Source: Prevotella sp. (GTDB taxonomy: Bacteria > Bacteroidota > Bacteroidia > Bacteroidales > Bacteroidaceae). From it: a stretch of DNA of 64,000 nucleotides. Of the stretch, positions 46,712 to 56,893 are shown piece after piece. The translations under genes and the position numbers were made by a program. The notes below the pieces were generated by a model. The model saw only the letters and a list, made by a program, of their open reading frames with translations. It had not been told where the DNA came from and did no database searches. The stretch lies in assembly GCA_015060535.1 (NCBI GenBank), contig SUYH01000001.1:31991-95990 (forward strand), given 5' to 3'. Position 1 is the first letter of the stretch; every line of letters begins with the position of its first letter.

Positions 46712-47899
46712 TTATTTGCATGCTTTTAGTTTCGTATTCGCATAGCATTGCATCAGCAAACACAGTGCCAACACCTGAATACCCTCTGCATAGTGCTGGA
46801 AAAAGCCACCTATCAGGAAGATGACAGCCAATATGGCAGTCATCGTCCAGTAACGAGTCCGTCTGCCTCGGATGACAGGATACAGGAACAGCCAGGGCAG
46901 CGGGTTGAACAGAATCAGCTGCAGGTTTAGACTTACCGTGGGGTGCTGCGAGAAGAGCATCAGTGTCAGCACGATGCCGATGGCGCCCGTGACGAACATC
47001 AGCAGCGCGTCCCAGAGCCGGAAAGCCTTCTTCATGCGCCATTCAGCGACGAAGAAGAAGATGCCCACAACGAGGATGATGATGGCGCAGACGATGGGCG
47101 GCAGTGGGAATCCCTCCTTACGGATTTGTACACCGGCAGGTACTGCGATGCGACGCTCCTTGACGAGCGGACGATAGGTCCCATTGGCATAGATCTGTGC
47201 ATGGTCGAAGTCGTAGAGCAGATTGCCTGGCAGAAACTCCTGTTGGCGTAAATCGGTCTTGAAGTCAGCTTTGATGCCCAGTAATAAATCATTACCAAAT
47301 CGCGACCACGGATTGTTGCGCGTCATATCGTGAACCATATCTCGATATGTTGGCGTATACGCTTCACGTTCAGCATATTCCACTTTTCCATTAATGCATT
47401 GCTCGATGATGTCTCGAGCCTTTGTCGTGCAGTTGTTATAGAAGTAATTATACCGATAAATTTTGTTCTCAGGACGCAGGTTGATGGCTAGCGCATCGTG
47501 CAGCATCAGCTTCTCCTCGGGTGTCAGGTTGAGCACCTGTTCTGTCACCATACTGCCAAAACGTCGGTACTCCTGTTGGAAGTAGTGGTAAGGGTAGGCC
47601 CCCAACTCGTAGTCTGTCAGTCCGAACACGAAGCGAGCCACGAAATGCGGTTTCTTGAAGTCGAACACCCCATAGTTGAAAGCTAGGTCGGTACCCCCTG
47701 GCCGCAGGTCGTGATAGCGGATGGCCGTATGTCCGTAGAGGCTATACACCTCGTCGTGCGGCTGGCAGGTGAGCAGACTGATCTCCACCGAGTCCATGTC
47801 GAGCGAATCGTTTTGGGCATTGGCAGGTATGGCTGATACGCAAAACAAGGTTAAAACAACCCCGTAAATAGCATAAAAAATGTTTTTTAAATGTTTCAC
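46712..47899 (-). CDS. DUF4105 / Lnb N-acyltransferase-like membrane protein
   Basis: ISLLTCQPHDEVYSLYGHTAIRYHDL...FNYGVFDFKKPHFVARFVFGLTDYELG...YNYFYNNCTTKARDII plus C-terminal TM bundle. Confidence 0.82.
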   Translation of the reverse strand: MKHLKNIFYAIYGVVLTLFCVSAIPANAQNDSLDMDSVEISLLTCQPHDEVYSLYGHTAIRYHDLRPGGTDLAFNYGVFDFKKPHFVARFVFGLTDYELGAYPYHYFQQEYRRFGSMVTEQVLNLTPEEKLMLHDALAINLRPENKIYRYNYFYNNCTTKARDIIEQCINGKVEYAEREAYTPTYRDMVHDMTRNNPWSRFGNDLLLGIKADFKTDLRQQEFLPGNLLYDFDHAQIYANGTYRPLVKERRIAVPAGVQIRKEGFPLPPIVCAIIILVVGIFFFVAEWRMKKAFRLWDALLMFVTGAIGIVLTLMLFSQHPTVSLNLQLILFNPLPWLFLYPVIRGRRTRYWTMTAILAVIFLIGGFFQHYAEGIQVLALCLLMQCYANTKLKACK

Positions 47900-47997
47900 G
47901 ATGCAAAATTAACCTATATTTTCCACTTAACGTGCGTTTGTTTCGTTTTTTTTTGATAATTTTGCACGCTGAATTTGAAATGCAATTAGAACGATCA

Positions 47998-49323
47998 ATG
48001 AAGAAACGTATATTTTCAGGTTTGCTGCTGGGTTTCATAAGCATCGCTGCTATGGCTCAGGTGAGCAACACCCTTTCTCCATACAGCCAGTTTGGTCTGG
48101 GTGTGTTGTCTGAACAGTCGCAGGGCTTCAATCACGGTATGAGTGGTCTGGCCATCGGTATGCGCAATGGCAAGATTGTCAATGTGCAGAACCCCGCCTC
48201 CTATTCCGCTGTCGACTCGCTGACCATGATTTTCGACGTGGGTGTGTCAGGACAGATCACCAATTTCCAGGAGGCTAACCGTAAGAAGAATGCCAAGACG
48301 GCTCATTTCGACTATGCGGTGGCTTCGTTCCGTCTGTTGCCGAAAATAGGCTTTGCTTTTGGTGTCGTGCCTTATTCGAATATCGGCTACAACTACTATT
48401 CAGCAGCCTACAACGACCTGAATCTCAGTGCTACGGGCGCTGGCTCCAGCTATTACAACGATGTTTTCGAGGGTAACGGTGGTTTCAGCCAGGCTTTCGT
48501 GGGCTTCGGTTGGGAGCTGTTCAAGGACTTCTCGTTTGGTGCTAACTTCTCTTATTTCTGGGGTAAGTACGACAAGACGATCACCATTGCCAACAGCGAC
48601 TCTTATGTCAACACGCTGACCAAGTCGTACAGCACCTCTGTCAACAGCTATAAGCTCGACTTTGGTGTGCAGTACCAGACGGCCGTCAGCAAGAACGACG
48701 TGCTCACCGTAGGTGCTACCCTGGGTGTGGGTCACTCGCTGAATGGCGAGGCTAAGCTCGTCACTTCGAACTATAACAGTGTGACAGGTCTTGCTTCTAC
48801 GTCGCGTGATAGTGTGCCTGATGCCTTCCGCCTGCCTTTCTCGTTTGGCGTGGGTGCTTCGCTGGTGCATAACAAGCGTCTGACCGTAGGTCTGGACTAT
48901 CAGATGCAGAAGTGGGCGTCGATCGACTACCCTGTGCAGACGTCGAATGTCACGCTAGAGCACAATCAGGGCTACCAGTTGGTGAGCGGCCAGTTGCGCG
49001 ATCGTCATAAGGTGACGCTGGGTACCGACTGGGTTCCCAATCCCATGGGCCGTAAGTATCTGGGACATGTGCACTACCGCTTTGGTGTGAGCTATGCTAC
49101 ACCTTATTATAATGTAAATGGCGTGAAGGGTCCTCGTGAGCTGACTGTCAGCGCTGGTTTCGGCATCCCTCTAGTCAATTCTTGGAACAACCGTTCTACG
49201 CTGAATATCAGTGCCCAGTGGGTCAACAAGACGGCTGACAACCTGATCAAGGAGAACTCGTTCCGCCTCAATATTGGCCTGACCTTCAACGAACGCTGGT
49301 TTGCTAAATGGAAGGTCGATTAA
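47998..49323 (+). CDS. outer-membrane beta-barrel protein
   Basis: signal peptide MKKRIFSGLLLGFISIAAMAQ, alternating beta pattern throughout; internal start of track ORF 47932. Confidence 0.72.
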   Translation: MKKRIFSGLLLGFISIAAMAQVSNTLSPYSQFGLGVLSEQSQGFNHGMSGLAIGMRNGKIVNVQNPASYSAVDSLTMIFDVGVSGQITNFQEANRKKNAKTAHFDYAVASFRLLPKIGFAFGVVPYSNIGYNYYSAAYNDLNLSATGAGSSYYNDVFEGNGGFSQAFVGFGWELFKDFSFGANFSYFWGKYDKTITIANSDSYVNTLTKSYSTSVNSYKLDFGVQYQTAVSKNDVLTVGATLGVGHSLNGEAKLVTSNYNSVTGLASTSRDSVPDAFRLPFSFGVGASLVHNKRLTVGLDYQMQKWASIDYPVQTSNVTLEHNQGYQLVSGQLRDRHKVTLGTDWVPNPMGRKYLGHVHYRFGVSYATPYYNVNGVKGPRELTVSAGFGIPLVNSWNNRSTLNISAQWVNKTADNLIKENSFRLNIGLTFNERWFAKWKVD

Positions 49324-49994
49324 TTCCTTTATTCCTCGTAGGCTTGGTATGCTGTTTCGCTGCCTGTAGCGAAACAGTGAGTCATACGGCCCCAGCTGTT
49401 CGTGATCGCGACTCAGCGTCGATGATGACCAGCTATGGTGTCAACACGCTCATCAGCGACTCGGGAGTCATCAAGTATCGCATCGTCACCGAGCGCTGGG
49501 ATGTCAACACCATCAAGAATCCCCCCCGCTGGACCTTCGAGAAAGGCATCTTCATGGAACAGTTCGATGAGAAGTTCCATATCGAGGGCTATATCCAGGC
49601 CGACACTGCCTGGTATTACGACCAGCAGAAGTTGTGGGAACTGCGTGGACGCGTGTATATTCGCAATGTCAACGGTTTGATATTCCGCAGCGAAGAACTC
49701 TTCTGGGACGGTATCCGTCATGAGTTCTACTCGCATAAATTCTCACGTGTCGTCACCCCTGAGCGTACCCTCGAAGGTACCTATTTCCGCAGCGACGAAC
49801 ACATGACCCATTACGAGGTTTCCAACTCCGAAGGCTCCTTCCAGGCAGCTGATATGGAGGGCGACCAGGAGAACAGTCAGCAACAGCCCGCAGCCGATGG
49901 TGCCAAGCCCGACACCACGCAGACCCCTGCACCCCCTGTTCGCAAGGCTGCTGTGCGCCATAAGGCCTCGCAGAAAAATACTTTCCAGCCATGA
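49308..49994 (+). CDS. lptC: LptC-like LPS export periplasmic protein
   Basis: lipobox AACSET; MTSYGVNTLISDSGVIKYRI...GYIQADTAWYYDQQKLWELRGRVYIRNVNGLIFRSEELFWDG. Confidence 0.85.
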   Translation: MEGRLIPLFLVGLVCCFAACSETVSHTAPAVRDRDSASMMTSYGVNTLISDSGVIKYRIVTERWDVNTIKNPPRWTFEKGIFMEQFDEKFHIEGYIQADTAWYYDQQKLWELRGRVYIRNVNGLIFRSEELFWDGIRHEFYSHKFSRVVTPERTLEGTYFRSDEHMTHYEVSNSEGSFQAADMEGDQENSQQQPAADGAKPDTTQTPAPPVRKAAVRHKASQKNTFQP

Positions 49995-51316
49995 CCAATC
50001 TGATTATAGGACTCATCGTGACCATGATCTTCTCCGCCTTCTTTTCAGGCATGGAGATCGCCTTTGTGTCGAGCAACCGCTTGCGTGCTGAGATGGATCG
50101 TGAGAAGAACGGCCTCTCGCAGCGCGCCATAGAGCTGTTCTACCGTCATCCTCACAATTTTGTGTCGACCATGCTGGTGGGCAACAATATCGCACTGGTC
50201 ATCTATGGTATCCTCTTCGCGAAGATTTTCGACCAGACGCTGTTCTATGAGCTGAGCGATGGTGCCCGTGTGACCGCCGACACATTGCTCTCTACCGTTG
50301 TGGTGCTCTTTACGGGCGAATTCCTGCCCAAGACCATCTTCAAGTCGAATCCCAACACCATGCTCACCATCTTTGCCATTCCGGCTTATGTGTGCTACGT
50401 GGTGCTCTATCCCATATCCCGCTTCTCAACACTCGTATCGCGATGTCTGCTGCGTCTCGTAGGCGTTTACATGCCCAAGGAGCAGGACGACAAGGAGTTT
50501 ACGCGTGTCGACCTCGACTATCTGGTGCAGTCGAGCATTGATAATGCCAAGGACGATGACGAGATCGAGGAGGAGGTGAAGATGTTCCATAACGCCCTCG
50601 ATTTCTCTGATACGAAGGTGCGCGACTGTATGGTGCCTCGTACTGAGATTGTGGCTGTCGACATTGACGACTGCACCATCGAGGAGCTGAAGCGTAAGTT
50701 CATTGATAGCGGCCACTCCAAGCTGGTGGTCTATCGCGAGGACATCGACCATATCATCGGCTATATCCACTCTTCTGAGCTGTTCAAGCTTTCTGAGTCC
50801 CCTAAGTTAGGGGACGACAGGGGTCTGAACAAACGCGTCTCTTCAGACCCCCTTCCCCCTAACTTAGGGGGTTTAACTATCCAGACCATGCCCTATGTGC
50901 CTGAGACGATGGCTGCCCAGAAGCTCATGCAGACCTTCATGCAGCAGAAGAAGTCGCTGGGTGTCGTCATTGACGAGTTTGGCGGTACCAGTGGTCTCGT
51001 GTCGCTCGAAGATATTGTCGAGGAAATTTTTGGCGATATCGAGGACGAGCACGACAACCAGAAATACGTTGCCAAGCAGGTTAGCGAACACGAGTATGTG
51101 CTCTCTGCCCGTCTGGAGATTGAGAAGGTCAACGAGCTCTTCGACCTTGAGTTGCCTGAGAGCGACGACTATATGACGCTGGGTGGTCTCATCTTGCACG
51201 AATACCAGTCGTTCCCCAAGCTCAACGAAGTGGTGAAGATAGGTCGTTTTGAGTTCAAAATCATTAAGAATACGCAGACGAAAATCGAGCTCGTAAGGCT
51301 AAAAGTCTGCGAGTGA
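49991..51316 (+). CDS. hemolysin/CorC family transporter with in-frame palindromic-element insertion
   Basis: SAFFSGMEIAFVSSNRLRAEMDREK, CBS region, VIDEFGGTSGLVSLEDIVEEIFGDIEDEHD. Confidence 0.92.
   Translation: MTNLIIGLIVTMIFSAFFSGMEIAFVSSNRLRAEMDREKNGLSQRAIELFYRHPHNFVSTMLVGNNIALVIYGILFAKIFDQTLFYELSDGARVTADTLLSTVVVLFTGEFLPKTIFKSNPNTMLTIFAIPAYVCYVVLYPISRFSTLVSRCLLRLVGVYMPKEQDDKEFTRVDLDYLVQSSIDNAKDDDEIEEEVKMFHNALDFSDTKVRDCMVPRTEIVAVDIDDCTIEELKRKFIDSGHSKLVVYREDIDHIIGYIHSSELFKLSESPKLGDDRGLNKRVSSDPLPPNLGGLTIQTMPYVPETMAAQKLMQTFMQQKKSLGVVIDEFGGTSGLVSLEDIVEEIFGDIEDEHDNQKYVAKQVSEHEYVLSARLEIEKVNELFDLELPESDDYMTLGGLILHEYQSFPKLNEVVKIGRFEFKIIKNTQTKIELVRLKVCE
50798..50871 (+). repeat. 74-bp palindromic coding element family I, copy A
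   Basis: TCCCCTAAGTTAGGGGA...GGGGTCTGAA...TTCAGACCCCC...CCCCCTAACTTAGGGGG nested inverted repeats. Confidence 0.95.
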
Positions 51317-51452
51317 AGCATTTTTTTACGAAAAGTTGCCGTTAATTCGTGCAAATTTCGTAATTTTGCAGGCTGAAACTTTATGCGGGCTTCGCCCTAA
51401 ATAAAAAATAAGAGATAAAAAAAGAAAATAAAATAAAAATTAATAGCTAAAA

Positions 51453-53597
51453 ATGGCAGCAATTGGAAAAATCAGAAGCTGGGGACCAGTACTCGCTACG
51501 GTGATTGGTCTGGCCCTTTTTGCATTCATTGCCGAAGAGATGTTCCGCTCGTGCGAGGCAACAAACAACGAGCGTCGTCAGCAAGTAGGCGAAGTGTTAG
51601 GTAAGAAAATCTCTGTCCAGGAGTTCCAGTCACTCGTTGACGAGTACCAGGAGGTCATCAAGATGACTCAGGGCCGCGACAACTTGTCTGAGGATGAGCT
51701 CAACCAGGTGAAGGACCAGGTATGGCAGCAGTTCGTTAACAACACCATCATCGAGACCGAGGCCGCTAAGGTAGGTCTTACCGTTACCGATGAGGAGATG
51801 CAGAACGTGCTGAAGGCAGGTACGAACCCCATGCTCATGCAGACTCCTTTCGTCAACCAGCAGACAGGCCGTTTCGACGTGAGCCAGCTCACCAAGTTCC
51901 TGGCTGACTACAACAAGATGAAGTCGCAGGGCAATGCCCAGATGATGGAGCAGTACGACCGCATCTACAACTACTGGAAGTTCATGGAGAAGAATATCCG
52001 TCAGCAGCTCCTGGCCACCAAGTACCAGCAACTCCTGGCTCAGTGTCTGCTCTCTAACCCCGTTTCTGCTAAGATGGCTTTCGACGCCCAGAACGAGGAG
52101 AGCGACGTTCTGCTCGCTGCTGTTCCCTACAGCACCATCAAGGATACCGATGTTGAGGTGACCGATGGCGACCTGAAGGACAAGTACAACAGCCAGAAGG
52201 AGCAGTACAAGCAGTATGTGGAGAGCCGCGACATCAAGTATGTTGACTTCCAGGTAGTAGCCTCCAAGGCCGACCGCGATGCCCTGATGAAGACCCTGCA
52301 GGAGGCTCAGCGCCAGCTCAACGCAGGTGTCGTTCCTGCTGAGGCTGTTCGCAAGGCTCAGTCGCAGATTGCCTATACTGGCATCTTCGCTACCCGCAAT
52401 GCCTTCCCCGCTGACATCGCTCAGAAGATTGACTCGATGGCTGTTGGTCAGGTAACTGCCCCCTTCGAGACCAAGTACGACAACACCCTCAATGTGGTGA
52501 AGCTCATTGCCAAGACCCAGATGCCTGACTCTGTAGAGTATCGTCAGATCCAGGTGGGTGGTGCTACTCCTGAGGCAGCTCAGAAGACTGCCGACAGCAT
52601 CTATACTGCGCTGCAGGGTGGTGCCGACTTCGAGGCCATTGCCAAGAAGTACGGTCAGACTGGTGAGAAGCAGTGGATGACCTCTGCGATGTATGAGCGC
52701 GCTCAGACCATCGATGCCGACACCAAGGCTTACATCCAGACCATCAGCACGCTGGACGCTGGTCAACTGAAGAACCTGCAGTTCACGCAGGGCAGCATCG
52801 TGCTTCAGGTTACTGCTCGCAAGGCCTTTGTCAACAAGTTCGATGTAGCTGTTGTAAAGCACACCATTGATTTCTCTAAGCAGACCTACTCTGAGGCTTA
52901 CAATAAGTTCAGCCAGTATGTCAGCGAGAACAACAATATCGAGGGTCTCGAGAAGAACGCTCAGAAGTTCGGCTTCCGCGTCCAGGAGCGTCAGGACCTC
53001 TACAACTCCGAGCACAACGTAGCAGGCGTACGCTCTACCCGCGATGCTATGAAGTGGATTTTCGATGCCAAGGAAGGCGAGGTATCACCACTCTATGAGT
53101 GTGGCAATAACGACCATCTGCTCGTTGTAGCCCTGACTGCTATCCATCCTGTAGGCTATCGTCCACTCGATGGCATGGTGAAGGATCAGGTTCGTCAGCA
53201 GGTTATCCGCGACAAGAAGTTCGAGAAGGCTGCCGAGAAGCTGGCTGGTGTCAAGGACATCGCTGCTGCCAAGGCTAAGGGTGCTGTTGTCGACAGCGTT
53301 CGTCAGATCACCTTCTCTGCTCCTGTCTTCGTAGCCTCTGCTGGTGCCAGCGAGCCCGCTCTGAGTGGTGCTGTAGCTGCTGTCAAGGCTGGTCAGTTCA
53401 GCCCCGCTGTGGTGAAGGGTAATGGTGCAGCCTATCTGTTCCAGGTACTCTCTAAGAAGCAGCGCGAGGGTGCTAAGTTCGACGAGAAGCAGCAGGCTCA
53501 GCAGCTGCGCCAGCAGGCCATGCAGGCTGCCAGCCGTTTCATGAACGAGCTCTACCTGAAGGCTGACGTTGTCGACAACCGCTACCTCTTCTTCTAA
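51453..53597 (+). CDS. SurA/PpiD-like peptidylprolyl isomerase
   Basis: N-terminal TM anchor, SurA_N-like GEVLGKKISVQEFQSLVDEYQ, parvulin-like repeats. Confidence 0.85.
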   Translation: MAAIGKIRSWGPVLATVIGLALFAFIAEEMFRSCEATNNERRQQVGEVLGKKISVQEFQSLVDEYQEVIKMTQGRDNLSEDELNQVKDQVWQQFVNNTIIETEAAKVGLTVTDEEMQNVLKAGTNPMLMQTPFVNQQTGRFDVSQLTKFLADYNKMKSQGNAQMMEQYDRIYNYWKFMEKNIRQQLLATKYQQLLAQCLLSNPVSAKMAFDAQNEESDVLLAAVPYSTIKDTDVEVTDGDLKDKYNSQKEQYKQYVESRDIKYVDFQVVASKADRDALMKTLQEAQRQLNAGVVPAEAVRKAQSQIAYTGIFATRNAFPADIAQKIDSMAVGQVTAPFETKYDNTLNVVKLIAKTQMPDSVEYRQIQVGGATPEAAQKTADSIYTALQGGADFEAIAKKYGQTGEKQWMTSAMYERAQTIDADTKAYIQTISTLDAGQLKNLQFTQGSIVLQVTARKAFVNKFDVAVVKHTIDFSKQTYSEAYNKFSQYVSENNNIEGLEKNAQKFGFRVQERQDLYNSEHNVAGVRSTRDAMKWIFDAKEGEVSPLYECGNNDHLLVVALTAIHPVGYRPLDGMVKDQVRQQVIRDKKFEKAAEKLAGVKDIAAAKAKGAVVDSVRQITFSAPVFVASAGASEPALSGAVAAVKAGQFSPAVVKGNGAAYLFQVLSKKQREGAKFDEKQQAQQLRQQAMQAASRFMNELYLKADVVDNRYLFF

Positions 53598-53639
53598 GCG
53601 CGCACACACCACGCGTAAAGTAGAATTCGTATAATTAGC

Positions 53640-53677
53640 AAATAAATCCCGCAAAAAACTTGCGGGATTTATTTTTT
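53640..53677 (+). terminator. intrinsic terminator
   Basis: AAATAAATCCCGCAA-AAAAC-TTGCGGGATTTATTT-TTT. Confidence 0.9.
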
Positions 53678-53744
53678 CTCCGTATCTTTGCAGAAATCAA
53701 TAACAATTTATTTATTTACTCACTAAACAAATACTTAAGACATT

Positions 53745-54302
53745 ATGAAGAAAAAGTTTATCTGCGCTGTTTGTGGATATATCTACGAAGGCGACGCTGC
53801 TCCTGAGAAGTGCCCCATCTGTAAGGCTCCTGCCTCTAAGTTCTCTGAACTGAAGGACGATGGCGAGACCACCTATGCAACCGTTCACCGCATTGGTGAT
53901 GGCAAGCCCGAGGGTGTCAGCCAGGAGATGATTGAAGACCTGCGCAACCATTTCAATGGTGAGTGTGGCGAGGTTGGCATGTATCTGGCAATGTCTCGCC
54001 AGGCTGATCGTGAGGGCTATCCCGAGATTGCCGAGGCTTTCAAACGCTATGCTTTCGAGGAGGCCGACCACGCATCAAAGTTTGCTGAGCTCTTGGGCGA
54101 GTGCGTTTGGGACACCAAGACCAATCTGGAGAAGCGCGCTGCTGCTGAGGCTGGTGCTTGCGAGGATAAGTTCCGCATCGCCAAGAATGCCAAGGCTGCT
54201 GGTTTCGATGCTATCCACGATACCGTTCACGAGATGGCCAAGGACGAGGCCCGTCATGGTGCTGGCTTCGCTGGCTTGCTGAAGCGTTATTTTGGTAAAT
54301 AA
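53745..54302 (+). CDS. rbr: reverse rubrerythrin (N-terminal rubredoxin-like domain)
   Basis: [23 protein letters not shown] at N-terminus followed by a ferritin-like diiron domain ([29 protein letters not shown]). Confidence 0.92.
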   Translation: MKKKFICAVCGYIYEGDAAPEKCPICKAPASKFSELKDDGETTYATVHRIGDGKPEGVSQEMIEDLRNHFNGECGEVGMYLAMSRQADREGYPEIAEAFKRYAFEEADHASKFAELLGECVWDTKTNLEKRAAAEAGACEDKFRIAKNAKAAGFDAIHDTVHEMAKDEARHGAGFAGLLKRYFGK

Positions 54303-55668
54303 AAAGGCAATAAATCGCATGAAAAGTCGTTTTATCAGTGATATGATGAGACGACTTTTCTTCTTCCTCGCATCAGCGATGCTGTTGCTGACGGCCTGCT
54401 CCGACAACGATTCGTTTACGACCGACCGCAGCAGCCGCCTGACCTTTTCGCGCGATACCGTACTGCTCGACACGCTCTTTTCTGCCGTGCCCTCCGTCAC
54501 CTATACCTTCTGGATTCACAACCATGCCTCCGATGGCCTGCGCATCAGCACCGCACGTTTGGAGAAGGGCAACCAGACCGGTTTCCGTGTCAATGTCGAC
54601 GGCACCTTCCTCAACCCCGTAGGTCAGAACTTCGAGATTCGCAAGGGCGACAGCCTGCGCGTGTTCGTCGAGGTTACCTCGTTCGAGAACCATTCCACAG
54701 AGCCCCAGCTCGTCGAGGACAATCTGCTCTTCACGCTCGAGAGTGGGGTAGAGCAACGCGTCAATCTGCGCACCTACAGCTGGGATGCCGTCAAGTTGAC
54801 CAATCTCGTCGTTGAGCGCGATACCACCATCGAGTCTGCCAAGCCTTTGGTGCTTTATGGCGATGGCATCACCGTTTCCCCTGAAGCTACGCTGACGCTG
54901 AAGAATACCACTTTGTTCTTCCATAGCGACGCCCGTCTGCTTGTTGAGGGACGTCTCGATGCCGAGGGTTGCCTGTTCCGTGGCGACCGCTTGGATCACA
55001 TGTTCGACTATCTGCCCTACGATCGCGTCAGCGGTCAGTGGCGAGGCATCCAGGTGGCTTCTGAGGCTGAGGGCTGTTTCCTTACCGATTCTGAGGTACA
55101 TAGCGCGTGGGATGGCATCGTGGCTGATAGTACGGTGGTCAGTCTGACCAATACCGTAGTGCATAACAATCGCGGCTACGGCCTTTATGCCATCGATTCC
55201 GAAGTGCAGCTGCGCGAGTGTCAGTTCTCCAATGCCGAGGCCGACTGTCTGGCGCTCTATGGCTGTACGGCGCTGGTCGACCAGTGTACGCTGGCCCAGT
55301 TCTATCCCCTTAGCGCCAATCGTGGTGCTGCGCTGCGCTTTATGCCTTCCGACACTCATTCCTCCATGCTGACTTGCACCAATACCCTCATGACCGGCTA
55401 TGCTGATGATGTGATGATGGGTAAGGCTTCCGATGGCGAGACCTCGTTCTATCAGTTCACCAACTGTCTGATACGCACCCCCGAGATCACCGGCGACGAA
55501 GGCTTTACCGATATTCTGTGGGAGTCGCCTAAGGACGAGCTCCAGGGCACTCAGCACTTTCTCCTCGTCGACAGTCAGAATCTGATCTACGACTTCACCG
55601 TCAAGTCCGATTCCCCTGCCTACGCCCCCCACATCGGCCACTGTTTCCAACCCCAAGAAAACCCCTAA
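54292..55668 (+). CDS. lipoprotein with right-handed beta-helix-like region
   Basis: lipobox [10 protein letters not shown]; repetitive parallel beta-helix-like pattern. Confidence 0.65.
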   Translation: MVNKKAINRMKSRFISDMMRRLFFFLASAMLLLTACSDNDSFTTDRSSRLTFSRDTVLLDTLFSAVPSVTYTFWIHNHASDGLRISTARLEKGNQTGFRVNVDGTFLNPVGQNFEIRKGDSLRVFVEVTSFENHSTEPQLVEDNLLFTLESGVEQRVNLRTYSWDAVKLTNLVVERDTTIESAKPLVLYGDGITVSPEATLTLKNTTLFFHSDARLLVEGRLDAEGCLFRGDRLDHMFDYLPYDRVSGQWRGIQVASEAEGCFLTDSEVHSAWDGIVADSTVVSLTNTVVHNNRGYGLYAIDSEVQLRECQFSNAEADCLALYGCTALVDQCTLAQFYPLSANRGAALRFMPSDTHSSMLTCTNTLMTGYADDVMMGKASDGETSFYQFTNCLIRTPEITGDEGFTDILWESPKDELQGTQHFLLVDSQNLIYDFTVKSDSPAYAPHIGHCFQPQENP

Positions 55669-55682
55669 ATTCTTCGCTCCAA

Positions 55683-56729
55683 ATGAGAAACATTTGCATC
55701 TTCACCGGCGCTCGCCCCAACTTCGTCAAGGTTGCCCCACTGATTCGCGCCATCCAGCAGACAGAAGGCTGTAGTTACCAACTCGTATATGCCGGACGTG
55801 CCGACGACCCCACGCTCGAGTCCACACTCTTCAGCGACCTCCAGATGCCCCGTCCTGATGTCTTCCTGGGTGTCGACTGCGACAACCTCAACGAGCTCAC
55901 AGGGCGCGTTATGAGCGAGTTCGAACACTATCTCGAGACCCACGACACCCATACCGTCATCGTTGTCGACGACCTCGCCTCTACCATGGCCGCCGCTATT
56001 GTCACCAAGAAGCACGGTCTGCGTCTGGCCCATCTTGTGGCAGGCACCCGTTCCTTCGACATCTCCATGCCCAAGGAGATCAACCGTCTCGTCATCGATG
56101 GCCTCTCCGACCTGCTCTTCACCGCAGGCATCGGCTCCAGCAGCGTCGCTACCCGTGAAGGTGCCGAGATGCACAAGATCTATATGGTCGGCAATATCCT
56201 CATGGACTCGCTGCGTGCCAACCATCAGCGCTGGATGCGTCCTGCCTGTCTCACCACCGACCGTTACCTCGTCTTCACGCTCAACCGCAAGGCCCTCATT
56301 GCCGACGCTCAGAACCTCGGTCTCATGCTCGATGCCATTGTCGAAGCTGCTCAGGGTTGCCCCGTCATTGCGCCCCTGCGAGGCCGTGCCCGTGAGCTTG
56401 TCGAGCGTCATGGCGGCATAAGTGTTGTCGATCCCCTGTCGTATCTCGAGTTCGGCTATCTCACCAGCCATGCCCTGGGTATCATCACCGATTCAGGCAA
56501 TGTCGCTGAGGAAGCCACCTTCAACAATGTTCCCTGCATCACCCTCAACAGCTATACCGAGCATATCGAGACCGTCAAGCAAGGCACCAATGTCCTTGTG
56601 GGCGAAGATGCCACCCAGCTGCGCCAAGCCCTGCAGCAGCTCATCTCTGGCCAGTGGAAACAAGCCACGCTGCCCGACCGCTGGGATGGCCGCACTGCCG
56701 AGCGCATCGTCCAGATATTGCTGCAGTAG
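55683..56729 (+). CDS. wecB: UDP-N-acetylglucosamine 2-epimerase family protein
   Basis: RNICIFTGARPNFVKVAPLIRAIQQ, GIITDSGNVAEEATFNNVPCITLNSYTEHIETVKQGTNVLVG. Confidence 0.85.
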   Translation: MRNICIFTGARPNFVKVAPLIRAIQQTEGCSYQLVYAGRADDPTLESTLFSDLQMPRPDVFLGVDCDNLNELTGRVMSEFEHYLETHDTHTVIVVDDLASTMAAAIVTKKHGLRLAHLVAGTRSFDISMPKEINRLVIDGLSDLLFTAGIGSSSVATREGAEMHKIYMVGNILMDSLRANHQRWMRPACLTTDRYLVFTLNRKALIADAQNLGLMLDAIVEAAQGCPVIAPLRGRARELVERHGGISVVDPLSYLEFGYLTSHALGIITDSGNVAEEATFNNVPCITLNSYTEHIETVKQGTNVLVGEDATQLRQALQQLISGQWKQATLPDRWDGRTAERIVQILLQ

Positions 56730-56829
56730 CGAAAATAAAGAGGACAGCCTTTTCAGGTCAGACTAGAACAGCAATTATCATCAAGGGCGGTTCCCATTAA
56801 TTTTCTGTGTTTTTAGTTTTTTTTAATTA

Positions 56830-56852
56830 TTCGTTCGTTTTAAGTGAACGAA
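56830..56852 (+). promoter_or_regulatory. inverted repeat TTCGTTC-N9-GAACGAA at the -33 region of the WYL gene
   Basis: perfect 7-bp arms, followed by TATCTTTG (56860-56867). Confidence 0.5.
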
Positions 56853-56893
56853 AAATGTGTATCTTTGCAAAAACTAAAAACATAGAATGGGAT

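Noticed and set aside
51630-53015. 461-aa - strand ORF antisense to the PPIase gene
   Set aside because: Leu/Val-rich antisense shadow of a codon-biased gene; the + strand product has clear SurA/PpiD-type features.
53745-54302. Reverse-order rubrerythrin as novelty
   Set aside because: Reverse rubrerythrins (N-terminal rubredoxin domain) are an established family in anaerobes.
54373-55656. 427-aa - strand ORF antisense to the beta-helix lipoprotein
   Set aside because: Covers the same span as a lipoprotein CDS with signal peptide; antisense composition artefact.
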